DNA of 64,000 nucleotides from Persicaria tinctoria (lineage: Eukaryota > Streptophyta > Magnoliopsida > Caryophyllales > Polygonaceae): NCBI GenBank assembly GCA_037127255.1, contig JBANSL010000009.1:38352975-38416974 (forward strand), given 5' to 3'. Within the stretch, counting starts at the first letter, position 1, and each line of letters opens with the position of its first letter. Shown one piece after another: positions 24,201 through 34,083 of this stretch. Made by a program: the position numbers and the translations under genes. Under the pieces are notes generated by a model that saw nothing but the letters and a program-made list of their open reading frames with translations, was not told the origin of the DNA and did not search any database.

Positions 24201-26039
24201 TGTTATGATCTGCAAAAGGTAGAGACAAAAAAAAGGCGTTAAATTTATAAGGGATTGAAGCAAATATCATAAGGGAATGAAGCAAATATCATACCTTTAG
24301 AAATATCACGCAAGGGAGGTTTAAGACCTTTAGAAGGATTTTGAGTAACAGCTGCACCATGAGCTGTTAAATATGAAAGTTTGAAGATGCTTAGATATGT
24401 ATTAGTCTATAAGATGATTTAGTAAAAAATAAAAAGATAAGTACCAAGTATTACTGTTATAATATAATGCAAACTGTAGTAAGCAATAAAATTTTAAAAA
24501 AGTAAATGAACATTTAAATTATTATTTTCGTTGCCTTTTTTTATAATTGTCAACCATAATTCATAATTAAATGGAGTAACTAAATACGTGTGATGGAGTA
24601 TCTTTACATTAAAAAAAATTAAATGACTTATGTTTTAATAAATTAAAGAAGAAAATTTAGGAGTCCAGAGAAACATTCACTGTATAGATTAGAATTCCAA
24701 ACTCAATAACTAAGCAAGGAAGTACAACTTGCATTATAATTTCGTTTTTAATTTTTAATTTTTTTACATGAATAATTGTAGATTAGAACTCGTGGCAGGT
24801 GATGATATCTAATATCATTAGTTTCTATGGTAATGTAATTGATATTTATAACAGATGACAATCTGTATACATTTTGAAGATAAATGTAGACTTTTGTATA
24901 TTAATTAAGTCGTTATATAAATAAGTTAAATTTAATATAGAAAGTCAGAAATATATATATAATGGTAAATAAATTTTATGACATAGAATCTTATTAAACT
25001 TATATATTTTAGAATTATAACACATTTGCACTCGAAAATATACGAATCCGCCCTCTCAGAATGGGACTTTAATATAGTCATAATAAATGATGATTTATTT
25101 TGGTGTAGATAGAATAAATTAAAAAAGAAAATTCACTCCTAGGAGTCCTAGGATGTAGCAATTAAAGTGCATCAACTAATTAAATCACTGCCGAAATGAA
25201 TATTTGTTTTTTAAATTTCATTTTATCATTTAGTATTTATATTAAATACATTTTAATGCAACGGATATACCATGAGAACAGAAAGAATACAGATAATTCC
25301 AAGTAGTAGAACCTGCAGCTTGATCTCGACTTTGACGTTTTGATGTCATCGATATCTTTCGCTTCAAGCGGAGCTCTTTCGGAGTAAGAATCACGCTCTG
25401 TTGGGGATGATCCGACCCTTAATGTCATGTACCAAAATTTAACATGGACATTGTTCAATATGGATTGATTACGGATTGTGGTATTTGGATAAATAAATAA
25501 CAATAGTCTCACCGTAAGAAATAGGTGTGGAACGACGACTTGAAGGTGGTGTCACACAATTAGCTTGAGGTGTGAAAAAAAGAACATCAGTATATCGAAA
25601 TTTTTTTGAGAGTAATCAACATTGTTAACAATCTATATATATATTTGAGTGAAAGGTTGAGTTAGGGGAAAAAATACCGTTAGAAATGTCCATCAGAGGG
25701 GTCCTTTTGTGGTTGATAGAGGCTGCGGTAACTGTATTACCTCTTCCTGTACCAAAAGATATGGTTAAACTAATATGGTAATGTGTAGGGAGCTATATAA
25801 TTGAAATAAATAAAGTTGTTAATACGGGATTGAGAATGTAAACAAAGAAATACCGTTTGAAAGTTCCATTGTGGAGGTCTTACGATGTCTGGCAGGAATT
25901 TGAGTAACGAACTTACCGCGATCTGTTATAGTATATATAAGTAGAAAAAGGATTAGTTGATAGACAGGAAGGAGGAAATGAAATGGGGATTATGGTACAC
26001 CAAACTACCTGTGACTTGTCGAAATTCTTGAGGTTCCAT
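18221..26039 (-). pseudogene. Helitron Rep/helicase (RepHel), multi-exon, two frameshifts
   Basis: I place the ATG at 26039-26037 (MEPQEFRQVT) followed by short exons 25854-25922, 25678-25746, 25513-25563, 25313-25417, 24295-24363, 24141-24209 and 23989-24057. Larger exons start at 23767, 21720, 21073, 19964 and 19401, with a stop at 18221. All early introns are phase 1. The Helitron-like N-terminal domain includes DLFITFTCNAKWPEI. The Rep HUH motif RGLPHAHIVLWL lies near 21671-21690 and the Rep tyrosine motif YLFKYISKGND near 21255-21285. Pif1 Walker A GGTGKT is at about 19650-19668 and Walker B IIWDEAP at about 19342-19362. By family knowledge it nicks the ends and unwinds DNA for rolling-circle transposition. 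Single-base losses at about 20890 and 19645 break the frame. A probable 81-bp intron lies at about 23254-23335. Confidence 0.88.
23989..25922 (-). repeat. Array of duplicated symmetric mini-exons at RepHel 5' end
   Basis: Five exons are each exactly 69 nt: 25854-25922, 25678-25746, 24295-24363, 24141-24209, 23989-24057. Two of 51 and 105 nt (25513-25563, 25313-25417) lie among them. All are phase 1 at both ends, so each can be gained or lost without a frame change. The 69-nt exons end in related peptides: MELSN, TPLMDISN, PPLRDISK, PPLTDVSN, TPTVDVPN, each with G across the splice. The 105-nt exon is basic (LRLKRKISMTSKRQSR), possibly a nuclear localisation signal. Splice sites are inferred from GT/AG and phase. 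Confidence 0.8.
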
Positions 26040-26213
26040 AGTAGTCTCAGACTGAAAACTATCTTGCCACTTTGCCAATCCAGGAAGATGAATGTATGGA
26101 GGAAAGAATTAAAAATAGTTTATGGGAGATTGAGCTGTTGGAACTGTTATGGCGGTGAGTTGAGTCGGGCAGCAGCGTCAGGTCGAAGCTGGTGTGGAGT
26201 GAGCGTACTGGCT

Positions 26214-26225
26214 GTGTATATATAG
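26214..26225 (-). promoter_or_regulatory. Putative TATA box of the RepHel gene
   Basis: The minus strand reads TCTATATATACACAGC about 175 bp upstream of the proposed RepHel ATG, a reasonable distance for a TATA box plus 5' UTR. Confidence 0.45.
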
Positions 26226-26439
26226 ACATAAGCCCGGGTAGATATGGACTGAGAAACTGAACACCTGATTTTACTGGATTGAGCACAGGAGAACCTGATT
26301 TATCTCTGATCGAGAAACTACCTTAGTGCTCATCCAAAGTAGAGATAAATTATAAAATAAAATCAGAGATTTGGCATCTAAAAACATATCTAATTAGAGT
26401 AATATGGTTGGAAAAAATCAGTTATGCAAATCTAACTTA

Positions 26440-26635
26440 GATGGATACTCAGCCCTCTCTGGCTATTCTGTGATACGGCCCTCTCTGGCTATTGTTGGTG
26501 GTGCTGCTGTTGCTGCATACAGCGGTGGTGGAGCTCCTGCAGCTGCTGCTCCCAGCGGAGGTGCTGATGCCGAAGGCCGTAAGGAGGAAACTGGAAAGTG
26601 AAGACGATGACATGGGTGTCTCACTCTTTGATTAG
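26440..26635 (+). pseudogene. Captured 3' end of an acidic ribosomal P-protein gene (RPP type)
   Basis: The plus strand encodes an Ala/Gly hinge (SGGGAPAAAAPSGGADAEG), then a charged segment, and after a frame change ESEDDDMGVSLFD followed by TAG at 26633-26635. The acidic DDDMGFSLFD-type end is the signature C-terminus of the P0/P1/P2/P3 stalk proteins of the 60S ribosome; here F is V. The N-terminal body is absent. The fragment lies inside the Helitron, between RepHel and RPA, on the opposite strand, as expected for a captured host gene piece. Sequence to about 26700 may be its 3' UTR. Which P protein it came from cannot be told. Confidence 0.75.
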
Positions 26636-27556
26636 TTTGGTGTTCTGAAAGCCTGATTTGTTGTTACTGTTACATAATTTCTTAATGCATAATGTTAACC
26701 AAGAACACAAAAGAAACATGAACTCTATGATCCCATTTCAAGTGTTCACCAAATAAGCCTTTAGTGAATGGTCAGACTTCAGAGGGCCTTCAATTGATAT
26801 GACCAACACGAGGCATGACAATATTCAATTTGTGCAGGTTAGTTGAGAAATCAATTTTCCTTTTCATGGTTTTAGGTTTTGATGCATGGTTTTAGGTTTT
26901 CAGCAAATAGATTATGTTTTTTAATGGGTGTGGCCTGATGAATTTGGTAAAGACAGCAGGTTAATGAATTTGGCAAAAGAGTTCCCATTAATGTGTGAGA
27001 AAAAAGGTCCGAGATACTTACTATGTTCCAGTCCAATTTTATTCATTTCACAATATCAAATTTGTACAAACATGAGGTTATTCTAAAATAATATTCATTC
27101 AGTTGAAACCAATGATAAGGTGGCTACAGTCGAACTCCTATCGGCTTGCAACATATGAACACCAGGACATTGCTACACAGCCATTTGCACATCTCATATC
27201 TCTACTTTCACTAATTGACTGAATAATTCCTCCCTTAACTTATGAGAAACATTGAGATATCAAACTCTGATTGGACTTGTCCAATTTGAAATATACTGCA
27301 CATAATTGCAAGTCTGAATAAGATAAACAATTGAATTGGAATTGGAATTGGAACAATGAAACCGTAGGCTTTATTTAACCATAAATATATTATAAAATAA
27401 ATAACATGAAGAAACATGGGGTCTTAAGGGGGCATGATGTTCAAAGGAAACGATAACCTAAAGTCGAATCCCAAAAATGGGTGATAAGACGATGAAACTG
27501 AATAAAAACTACCAAGCAAAGACAATAAGGTTTATTCATAGTGCAGCTGATAGAAA
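26636..27556. other. Helitron spacer between RPP fragment and RPA gene
   Basis: AT-rich sequence with no frame or repeat that I recognise. The left part may continue the 3' UTR of the captured gene and the right part should hold the RPA 3' UTR. Confidence 0.4.
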
Positions 27557-30175
27557 TCAGTTTTCATCTGGCTCAATCTTCACCTCGACCTTCTTTTGTT
27601 TGGTAGTAGACATTTCGAAGTCATCCTGCTCATCTCCACTATCAATCGAAATGTACTTCCGACGCTTTTTTGGAGTATTCAAGGATGTTGATACCACTCC
27701 AGACGAAGAAACATCTTCCTGAGTATCCTAACAGACATGCAAAGGAATGTAAGGATTAGAAAAGTAAATTGAGAGAGCATCCTTAAACACATATAAAGGT
27801 TATGTGTAGGTAAATCAAGTACCTGTAGGGAAAGAGTATGTGATTTGAACTGTTCAATACAGTTTCCATCAAGCGTCATGTTCTGAACTGTGTGAGTCTT
27901 GTCCCCCTTCTTCACATAATGACCTTTTACCTCAGCTCGGAACAGAAAAGTCTTGTTTAACAATACGTTCAACTCAATAGGGAATGCATCCATATCACCG
28001 TCATGTGAAGTTACAAATTTGAGGAATCGGATGGCAAAAGGAAAGAATAAAATAAAAGAGAAATAAGAAGATAAGTTGTGAATGTATAATTAAAAGTATG
28101 GAATATAAAAACGATTTACCTTAGCTTGCTTCTCACGCAAAGCTGAGACGGAAAACTGAACAATCGATTGAACATCTTCATCGAAGAGCATCAGAGAAGC
28201 AGAACCGGTATCATCTTCTACTTTAACTTTCAATAAAAACCTACAGTTTATTGTACACAAAGGTGAGGGCTGGTATGTTTGATAAAACGTTGCTGAATAA
28301 CAAAACACAATAAACTAAAGGTTGTGATCCAATTTTGTCAATAAAATGAAATTATCAAGATGAGGGAAGTGGATATCGAAGGGATATATGACAACCCAAT
28401 AAAGCATACATATTCAACACTTGCAAACACCCCAAACGTTACTAAACAGCAAACAATTATCAAGACAAAACCTTACTGCACAGCAAAACACAATAAAAAA
28501 TAGAATTGAGAGGATTTACCTCTGTACAGGGAACTCTACAGGCTTATCACACCACACACAGTATGAGGTCACACCATCAGTTTCAACACTTTTCCTGCAC
28601 TTGATGCAGCCATTGTAGAACCATTTTATAGGATTCGGAAATTCGACAATTGTAGCAACGAAAGCAAAGAAACCACTCTGCAAAGTTGGATGAAGAGAAG
28701 TTATGACATAAAAATCATATGGTGAAACAAATGGGGTGAGGAACAGAAATTAATATCAATAGACAGAGATAACCTCAGTCTTGGTGTCAAGGATACTAAG
28801 GGTTGTGCTCTCGTGGGACGTCAAATACTTCTGGCCAAAAGATAAAGTACTTCGGGTTGTGACATGGCTTATAGTCCGGGAATCCAAGTCTCCCTCCGGG
28901 AAACCCCTGAGATAAAACACAAAACAAACAGCCAAATTGATTAAATATCGATTTTAAGAGTCCTAAAAACGAAATAAAAAGAACAGCAGATATAGGAGTA
29001 ACATCAAAAGGTTAGGATTCAGAACTTGGAGAATTCAACAATTGCAGGATGCTCTTGGTCGATAATAAGTCGTGAACCCCACCTCGCGTTTGATACACTT
29101 AACTGATCTGGAAATGGCAATAGGGAGGAGTCAAAATTTGTTCACAAGTTGAATTGTACCAAAAAAATAACATTTTATAAAGAAGGTATGTAGTTACCTT
29201 CAAATATTGATGTCTTAGCAAATTGTAATATAATAATGACTCTTCCACCCTTTAATGAGTCAAGATGGGTAAAGAGTTCGACAGCGAAGTCCGCCCAAAG
29301 GGTGCAAGGTAGAATATTGTGGCTACATTAAAGAACATGTAAATCAAGTTAAAAGATGTTGAAAAAACAGTGTAAGACAAATGTATACGACAACTTGATA
29401 GGATGCACCTGTGATCCTCCAACTGAATTTTCATCCTCTTAGTTATGGAGTTGTCTTTATTGACCGAAGTGATAATACCGCCATAGTCACTGACCTCTCC
29501 AATAACATCTAAAGAAAAGAAATGTGAGTAAGAGTTAGAACATTAACATAAAGTCATGGAAATAATATATAAAATATTAAAATTAGAGAGTAATAATTAC
29601 CAAACAAAAAGCCATCTTTAGTGCTATTTGATAAAATAGTTGGGAAATCGGTAAACTCCAAACCATTAAGAGGTATAGACAAACCATCACATGACTTGAT
29701 GGTGGTTGAGTCATTAACCATAATCTTTTTCGAGTGTTGGGAGAACCTGAATGGACCACGATTTTCAATGAGGTCAAAGCTCGACATAATTATAGTACCA
29801 AACTCCTTAACATGATCAGCACTTCTCCAAATGAACTTTGCTCGAATGTATGCTTCAATTCGATACCCCTACAAAATAAAAGCAACTAAATGGAATTAGA
29901 AGCAACTAAATGGAGTTAGAGCAATGGAATAAAAACCCAAACATAATGGTTTATACAAATGGAGAACATGGACATAATATGTGATTGAAACATGGATAAA
30001 ATATGAGAAATGTTCAAACCATTTCATCAATGAGAACTAACTCCAAGGCTGGTTTTGTGGTTGATCCAGGAAAAGGGTCTTTAGAGAACATGCGCATAAT
30101 GAACGCTTTGATGGTAGAGCCTTGAGCTATTTCCTTGACGCTAGAAACTGTGGTTATCGCACCCTTCAATCCCAT
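27557..30175 (-). CDS. Replication protein A large-subunit-like protein of the Helitron
   Basis: Ten exons are readable: 30020-30175, 29601-29868, 29409-29508, 29198-29322, 29026-29107, 28774-28906, 28520-28677, 28120-28240, about 27823-27990, 27557-27727. Phases join and no stop interrupts. The start is MGLKGAITTVSSVKEIAQG. Exons 1-6 give OB-fold/DUF223-type regions (GYRIEAYIRAKFIWR; LPCTLWADFAVELF). Exon 7 has a zinc-ribbon pair CIKC...YCVWC typical of the RPA1 C-terminal DNA-binding fold. The tail (SIDSGDEQDDFEM) is acidic. By family knowledge RPA binds single-stranded DNA, and RPA-like genes are common passengers of plant Helitrons, probably helping rolling-circle synthesis. The acceptor before exon 9 lacks an obvious AG, which may disable it. 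Confidence 0.85.
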
Positions 30176-30735
30176 GGTGAACAAATAGTGTCGATTGATT
30201 GATGAGATGATGGGGGAATGGGTTAATAAAGAACCGGTATTTATAAAAGGGGAGGGAAAATGGATAAAATCAAATCAGCAAATAAGATTTGTTGAAGAAA
30301 TAAGAAGAAAATAAAAAACTAACAAATTCTACAATAATCTGAAAAAACAAACCAATTATCAGATAAGTTGCAAGGGTAAAATCAAACCTAATTACAGAAA
30401 ATAGGAATAAAAAAAATGATCTATATCAAATCAGAATCTAAAATTGATTGAGAAAAAATGAAGAAAAACTAAAATACTAACAACACCAGTAATCATCGGA
30501 TAAAAACAAATCCAACTCAATCCCAGAAAATAGGAATAATTAAAAAAAAATAACAAACCTAAAAAAATCAGTCAGTATCTATATCTATATGCAATACAAA
30601 ATAAAGATTTACAGATAAACACTAAATTTGAAGAACAAAACATATAATTGATCAATCTGAATGTTACGTTTCAGTAGCGAACATCAAAACAGTAGGAAAC
30701 TGCAATTGAAATATTGAAATGAAAGAGGCAAACCT

Positions 30736-31265
30736 GGGGTTTGGGGTTTCGAGAGAAAAAGATATCAGATTTGTGGTGGTGGTGGCAGCGGCAGTGGAGG
30801 TAGCGGAGGTGGTGACGGCGGCTGTAGTGGAGGCATCGGAAAGGAAGGATTTTTCGGTGGGGTTTGGGGTTTCGGGAGAAAGAGATCTCATATCTACGGT
30901 GGTTGTGGCAACAGTAGTAGAGGCAGCGGCGGCGGTAGGAGTTCTAGAGTGAGAGAGAGAGAGGGAGGGAGAGAGAGAGAGAGAGAGGTGGGGTTTGGGG
31001 TTTCGAGAGAAACAGATCTCAGATCTGTGGTGGTGGTGGTGGCAGCAGCAGTGGAGGCAGCGGCAAGTGGTGGTGATGGCGGCGGTAGTGACGGCGGCGG
31101 TAGGAGTTCTAGAGTGAGAGAGAGAGGGGTGGGGTTTGGGGTTTCGACAGAAACATATCTCAGATCTGTTGAGGTGGTGGTGGTGGCAGCGGCACCGGAG
31201 GCAGCGGCAGCGGAGGTGGTGGTGATGGCGGCGGTGGTGACACCGGCGGTAGGAGATTGGAAAGG
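30736..31265. repeat. G-rich tandem array, four units of about 123-141 bp
   Basis: Each unit opens with GGGGTTTGGGGTTTCG on the plus strand (starts 30736, 30859, 30990, 31131). A degenerate AGATCTCAGATCTGTGG follows, then GGTGGTGGTGG or GGCAGCGG runs, and in two units GAGAGA tracts. It lies in the 5' UTR/promoter region of the RPA gene, near the Helitron 5' end. Long open frames on both strands here are low-complexity products of the repeat. Confidence 0.85.
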
Positions 31266-31453
31266 AAGTAGGAGGAGGCGCAGGAGATGGAAAGGAAATC
31301 TCTACTTCCCCGTACAAAAAAATTAAAGAGAAAAGCCGGAATTAAAATAAAAATAAAAATAGATAAAAAGAGAATTAAAAGAAAAATGAAAGGGAGAAAA
31401 AATTATGATTGGTTAAAGTGGCTAAATTCACTCTAAGGTTGACACGTCAGCCG

Positions 31454-31483
31454 GAACTCTTCTAAATTAAGAGTTTATATAGA
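31454..31483 (-). other. Helitron 5' terminus
   Basis: The first 29 nt on the minus strand start TCTATATAAACTCTT and contain a short inverted repeat (AACTCTT...AAGAGTT). They are identical to the first 5' end of the short Helitron at 52283. The base before the element is A (31484), as required. Confidence 0.9.
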
Positions 31484-34078
31484 TGATTTACATCACACAC
31501 TATTTGTTATAATATGATACCGGCCCCGCTCTCACTAGCAGATAGCAGCCTACTACCGGAGGTAGTGTAACATTTCTCTACGGAAATGTGTTAGTTTCAT
31601 GAAACCCTTTATAAACCGGGTACACACAGTCCCGACCTGTTTCCATTATTTTTATTACTTTACACGTTACATTCACTTTGCTTCACACATTACGGTTCAC
31701 ATTGGTTTACATTGATTGATACGTTTTACTTTGATTGATCTTGATTCAATTGAGTTCCAATCGTGACACACAATCCTCGCATTATTACTATTTACTTTTA
31801 CTTGATATAACCTAGGTGATCACGCAACACAAGATAACCCATGTTATTGATAGGTAACATGGATGTCAAATGAAATAAAAGCAATTAAAATAAAAGGATG
31901 GAAACATCAAAGAAAAGGCATGTTCCATACCTAACCAATTAGTATGAAAAAACAAGAATAAATCATGCTTTAAATAAACGGTGGGTAACTATATTATTAT
32001 CTTATCTTAAGGACACCCAGTTAAACTTGCCAAATTCAAACTGAACGGTAAATAAATCACACAAGCAGGTGAATTGCAATTTATTTTATTTAACTTGGCA
32101 AGCAATCAAAGACGGGAAAACAAACAAGACACGAAGGCACCAAAATGAGCGAAAAAGCTCGGAATGTCACTTGCCTGATTCGTCTTGTTGGATTTCGGTA
32201 CCAACTATGGACTTCAAAGCACTTGGTGACAGGGTTAACGAAGTCTACGAATGAATCATTGCTATCTTCTTTGGAATCTTGACTCGTTGTGGATGGGTAA
32301 GGATTTGACGATAACGCTGCGGATTAAAGAGATTACCCGGGTTAGAACAACTTCTAAAACTGCGAGGTAATTTCTGAAATTCTAGAAACTATAATGGGGG
32401 CATATTTTACAAAAACTGAAAGTGTGGGAGGTTTCGTGTAAATACCCACAAACAGGCCTAAGCCCGACAGTCACATTCTCGCAGCTTCAACAGTGGTTTT
32501 GGGAGATCTTCCGACGACTCGTTCTCCTTGCACAGAGCTCCGATTGATGCGTATGACATATCAAACTGACAAGTGCAATCTCTACTTTAGCCTGGCTGTG
32601 TTATTTTTGTCGAAGGGTGGACGAAAATGTCGAGACAAGTGCCTGAACATTGGATGTGATTTAAACAAAACAGCACACGCACAAACATGTTTGGTTAAGT
32701 AAGTTCGACTGCAATTCGACGTCAATTAGGGACGCCGAAAATGGGTCTTTCAAAATTACCACTACTCATTGATATGCAAGGTTTCTGTGGAATTGATTCG
32801 GGGTCGAAGGCGTTGAGTTATGGCTGCGGAAATGTGGACCAACGCACATGAACTAGATTAGTTTAGAATCCTAACAGACCTTTGAACCTACTTTCATAAC
32901 TCCTTCGTATGAAATCGGAATTAAGAAAAACTGAAACTTTTGGAAACTAGACTTACCGAGCTTCGTTTTGATATAAAGAACAGGGGGTTTGAGCGAAAGA
33001 CGACGGAGAACAAGGTCCCGCAATTCGTCGTAGTTTTCGCTCAATCTGGAATTTTCCTGGGCACTTGCATCCGCCTTGATGCTTCTAAAAATCTTGACTC
33101 CTTTAGAATTTGGCCATGACTTGTGAATAAAAGTTGTAGTACACGGATTTTTCTTTGAAACGTGCTATCAACAGATAGAGATGACCCATCACGGCCTCCT
33201 AGGAGCATCCCGCAAGAACCTGTCGACAGTTGCTATAGTTTCAAACGCTGTTGTACTTCAGCATCCGTAATTTCCTAATGCTAGATCGGAATTGAATAAA
33301 ATTAGAGGCAATGGAAAGTAGACTTACAGATCTACGATTTGGTATAAAGAATTTGAAATTCCGGGTAGAAAATAGAGAGAACAAAGGGTCCAAAGTTGTT
33401 ACAGAAACCAGTCAACACAGTGGGCTCGATTCGAATCTTGAGTGGCTAATGGGCGTCGTGCCGTGTGGAATGGCGTCGGTCAACCTGGCCGCTTGGTACC
33501 TCTCCTAGGGACTCCCAGGTGCAGTGGTGGTCGACAACGGTGGTAGAGCAGGTGGCTCCGGCGATCGTAAGCGGAGGAGCGAGAGCGTGTGTTATCGAGG
33601 AGAGAAATGGTTGTGTTTGTGTGCAGAAAGGTAGGATAGGAAAGGAGTTAGCGGATTAAGTGTGATAGGGGAGAGAATGAAGATAATAGTCGGATAACTC
33701 CGAATATTAAAACTAATCACCATTTTGAATTGGAGCCAAATCTTCCAAATTGGTTAAAGAAATCTTCCAAATTGGTTAAAGAAATATGTTCTATAATATC
33801 GGGATCTTTGTAGAATCAAACTTGGTAGAATTTGGGTAAATTTTGAGGGAGTTAAAAATCCATTTGTTTCAGTTTTGCAGTGGAACCGAAATAGGAGGAA
33901 GAAGGAAATGGGTTCAGTGGTCGGTTCGGCTATTTTTTTTTATGGGTCTCGTTCAACTGAATCGGAAAGTAGAAAACCGTCGGCTCAAACCCAATTCTTA
34001 TTTATAAGTATGTATATCTGAAATTTTATTTATTTAAATTAGAAAAGAAATACACAAAAATACTTTGGGTTATTTCAA
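31484..34078 (-). other. Right-hand part of LTR-like copy 1, no genes seen
   Basis: No protein family is recognisable in this 2.6 kb. A GC-richer stretch at about 33400-33650 with short open frames has a counterpart in copy 2 (about 51350-51890). Shared phrases such as GAGAGAAATGGTTGTG support common ancestry. It ends GGGTTATTTCA at 34078. Confidence 0.6.
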
Positions 34079-34083
34079 GATCA

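Larger units (their letters stand above)
17581..31483 (-). mobile_element. Large Helitron with RepHel and RPA genes
   Basis: On the minus strand the 5' end is A|TCTATATAAACTC at 31483. The 3' end is CTAG|T at 17581, preceded by a GC-rich hairpin (stem CGCGC/GCGCG, loop CATA) about 12 nt inside. TC start, hairpin, CTAG end and A|T insertion site are the Helitron hallmarks. It encodes a Rep/Pif1-helicase (18221-26039) and an RPA-like protein (27557-30175), as known for plant Helitrons. It also contains a captured ribosomal P-protein gene end on the plus strand and a G-rich tandem repeat near its 5' end. The helicase carries two single-base frameshifts, so this copy is not autonomous now. Confidence 0.93.
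16724..34083 (-). mobile_element. LTR-like element (probable solo LTR), copy 1, hosting the Helitron
   Basis: Termini TGTAACACCCCC (16729) and GGGTTATTTCA (ending 34078) are flanked by AGATC at 16724-16728 and 34079-34083. TG...CA ends and a 5-bp duplication are LTR-retrotransposon features. Without the Helitron (17581-31483) about 3.45 kb remain: 16729-17580 and 31484-34078. No gag-pol, PBS or internal LTR pair was found, so a solo LTR or a large non-autonomous derivative is likely. Ends GGGGGTGTTACA on the minus strand are common in plant gypsy LTRs, so it probably reads on the minus strand. Copy 2 is at 50227-59269. Confidence 0.75.

Noticed and set aside
30664..31326. Long open frames on both strands rich in His/Ser/Pro or Val/Ala
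   Set aside because: They are translations of the G-rich tandem array. Composition follows the repeat and no domain is visible.
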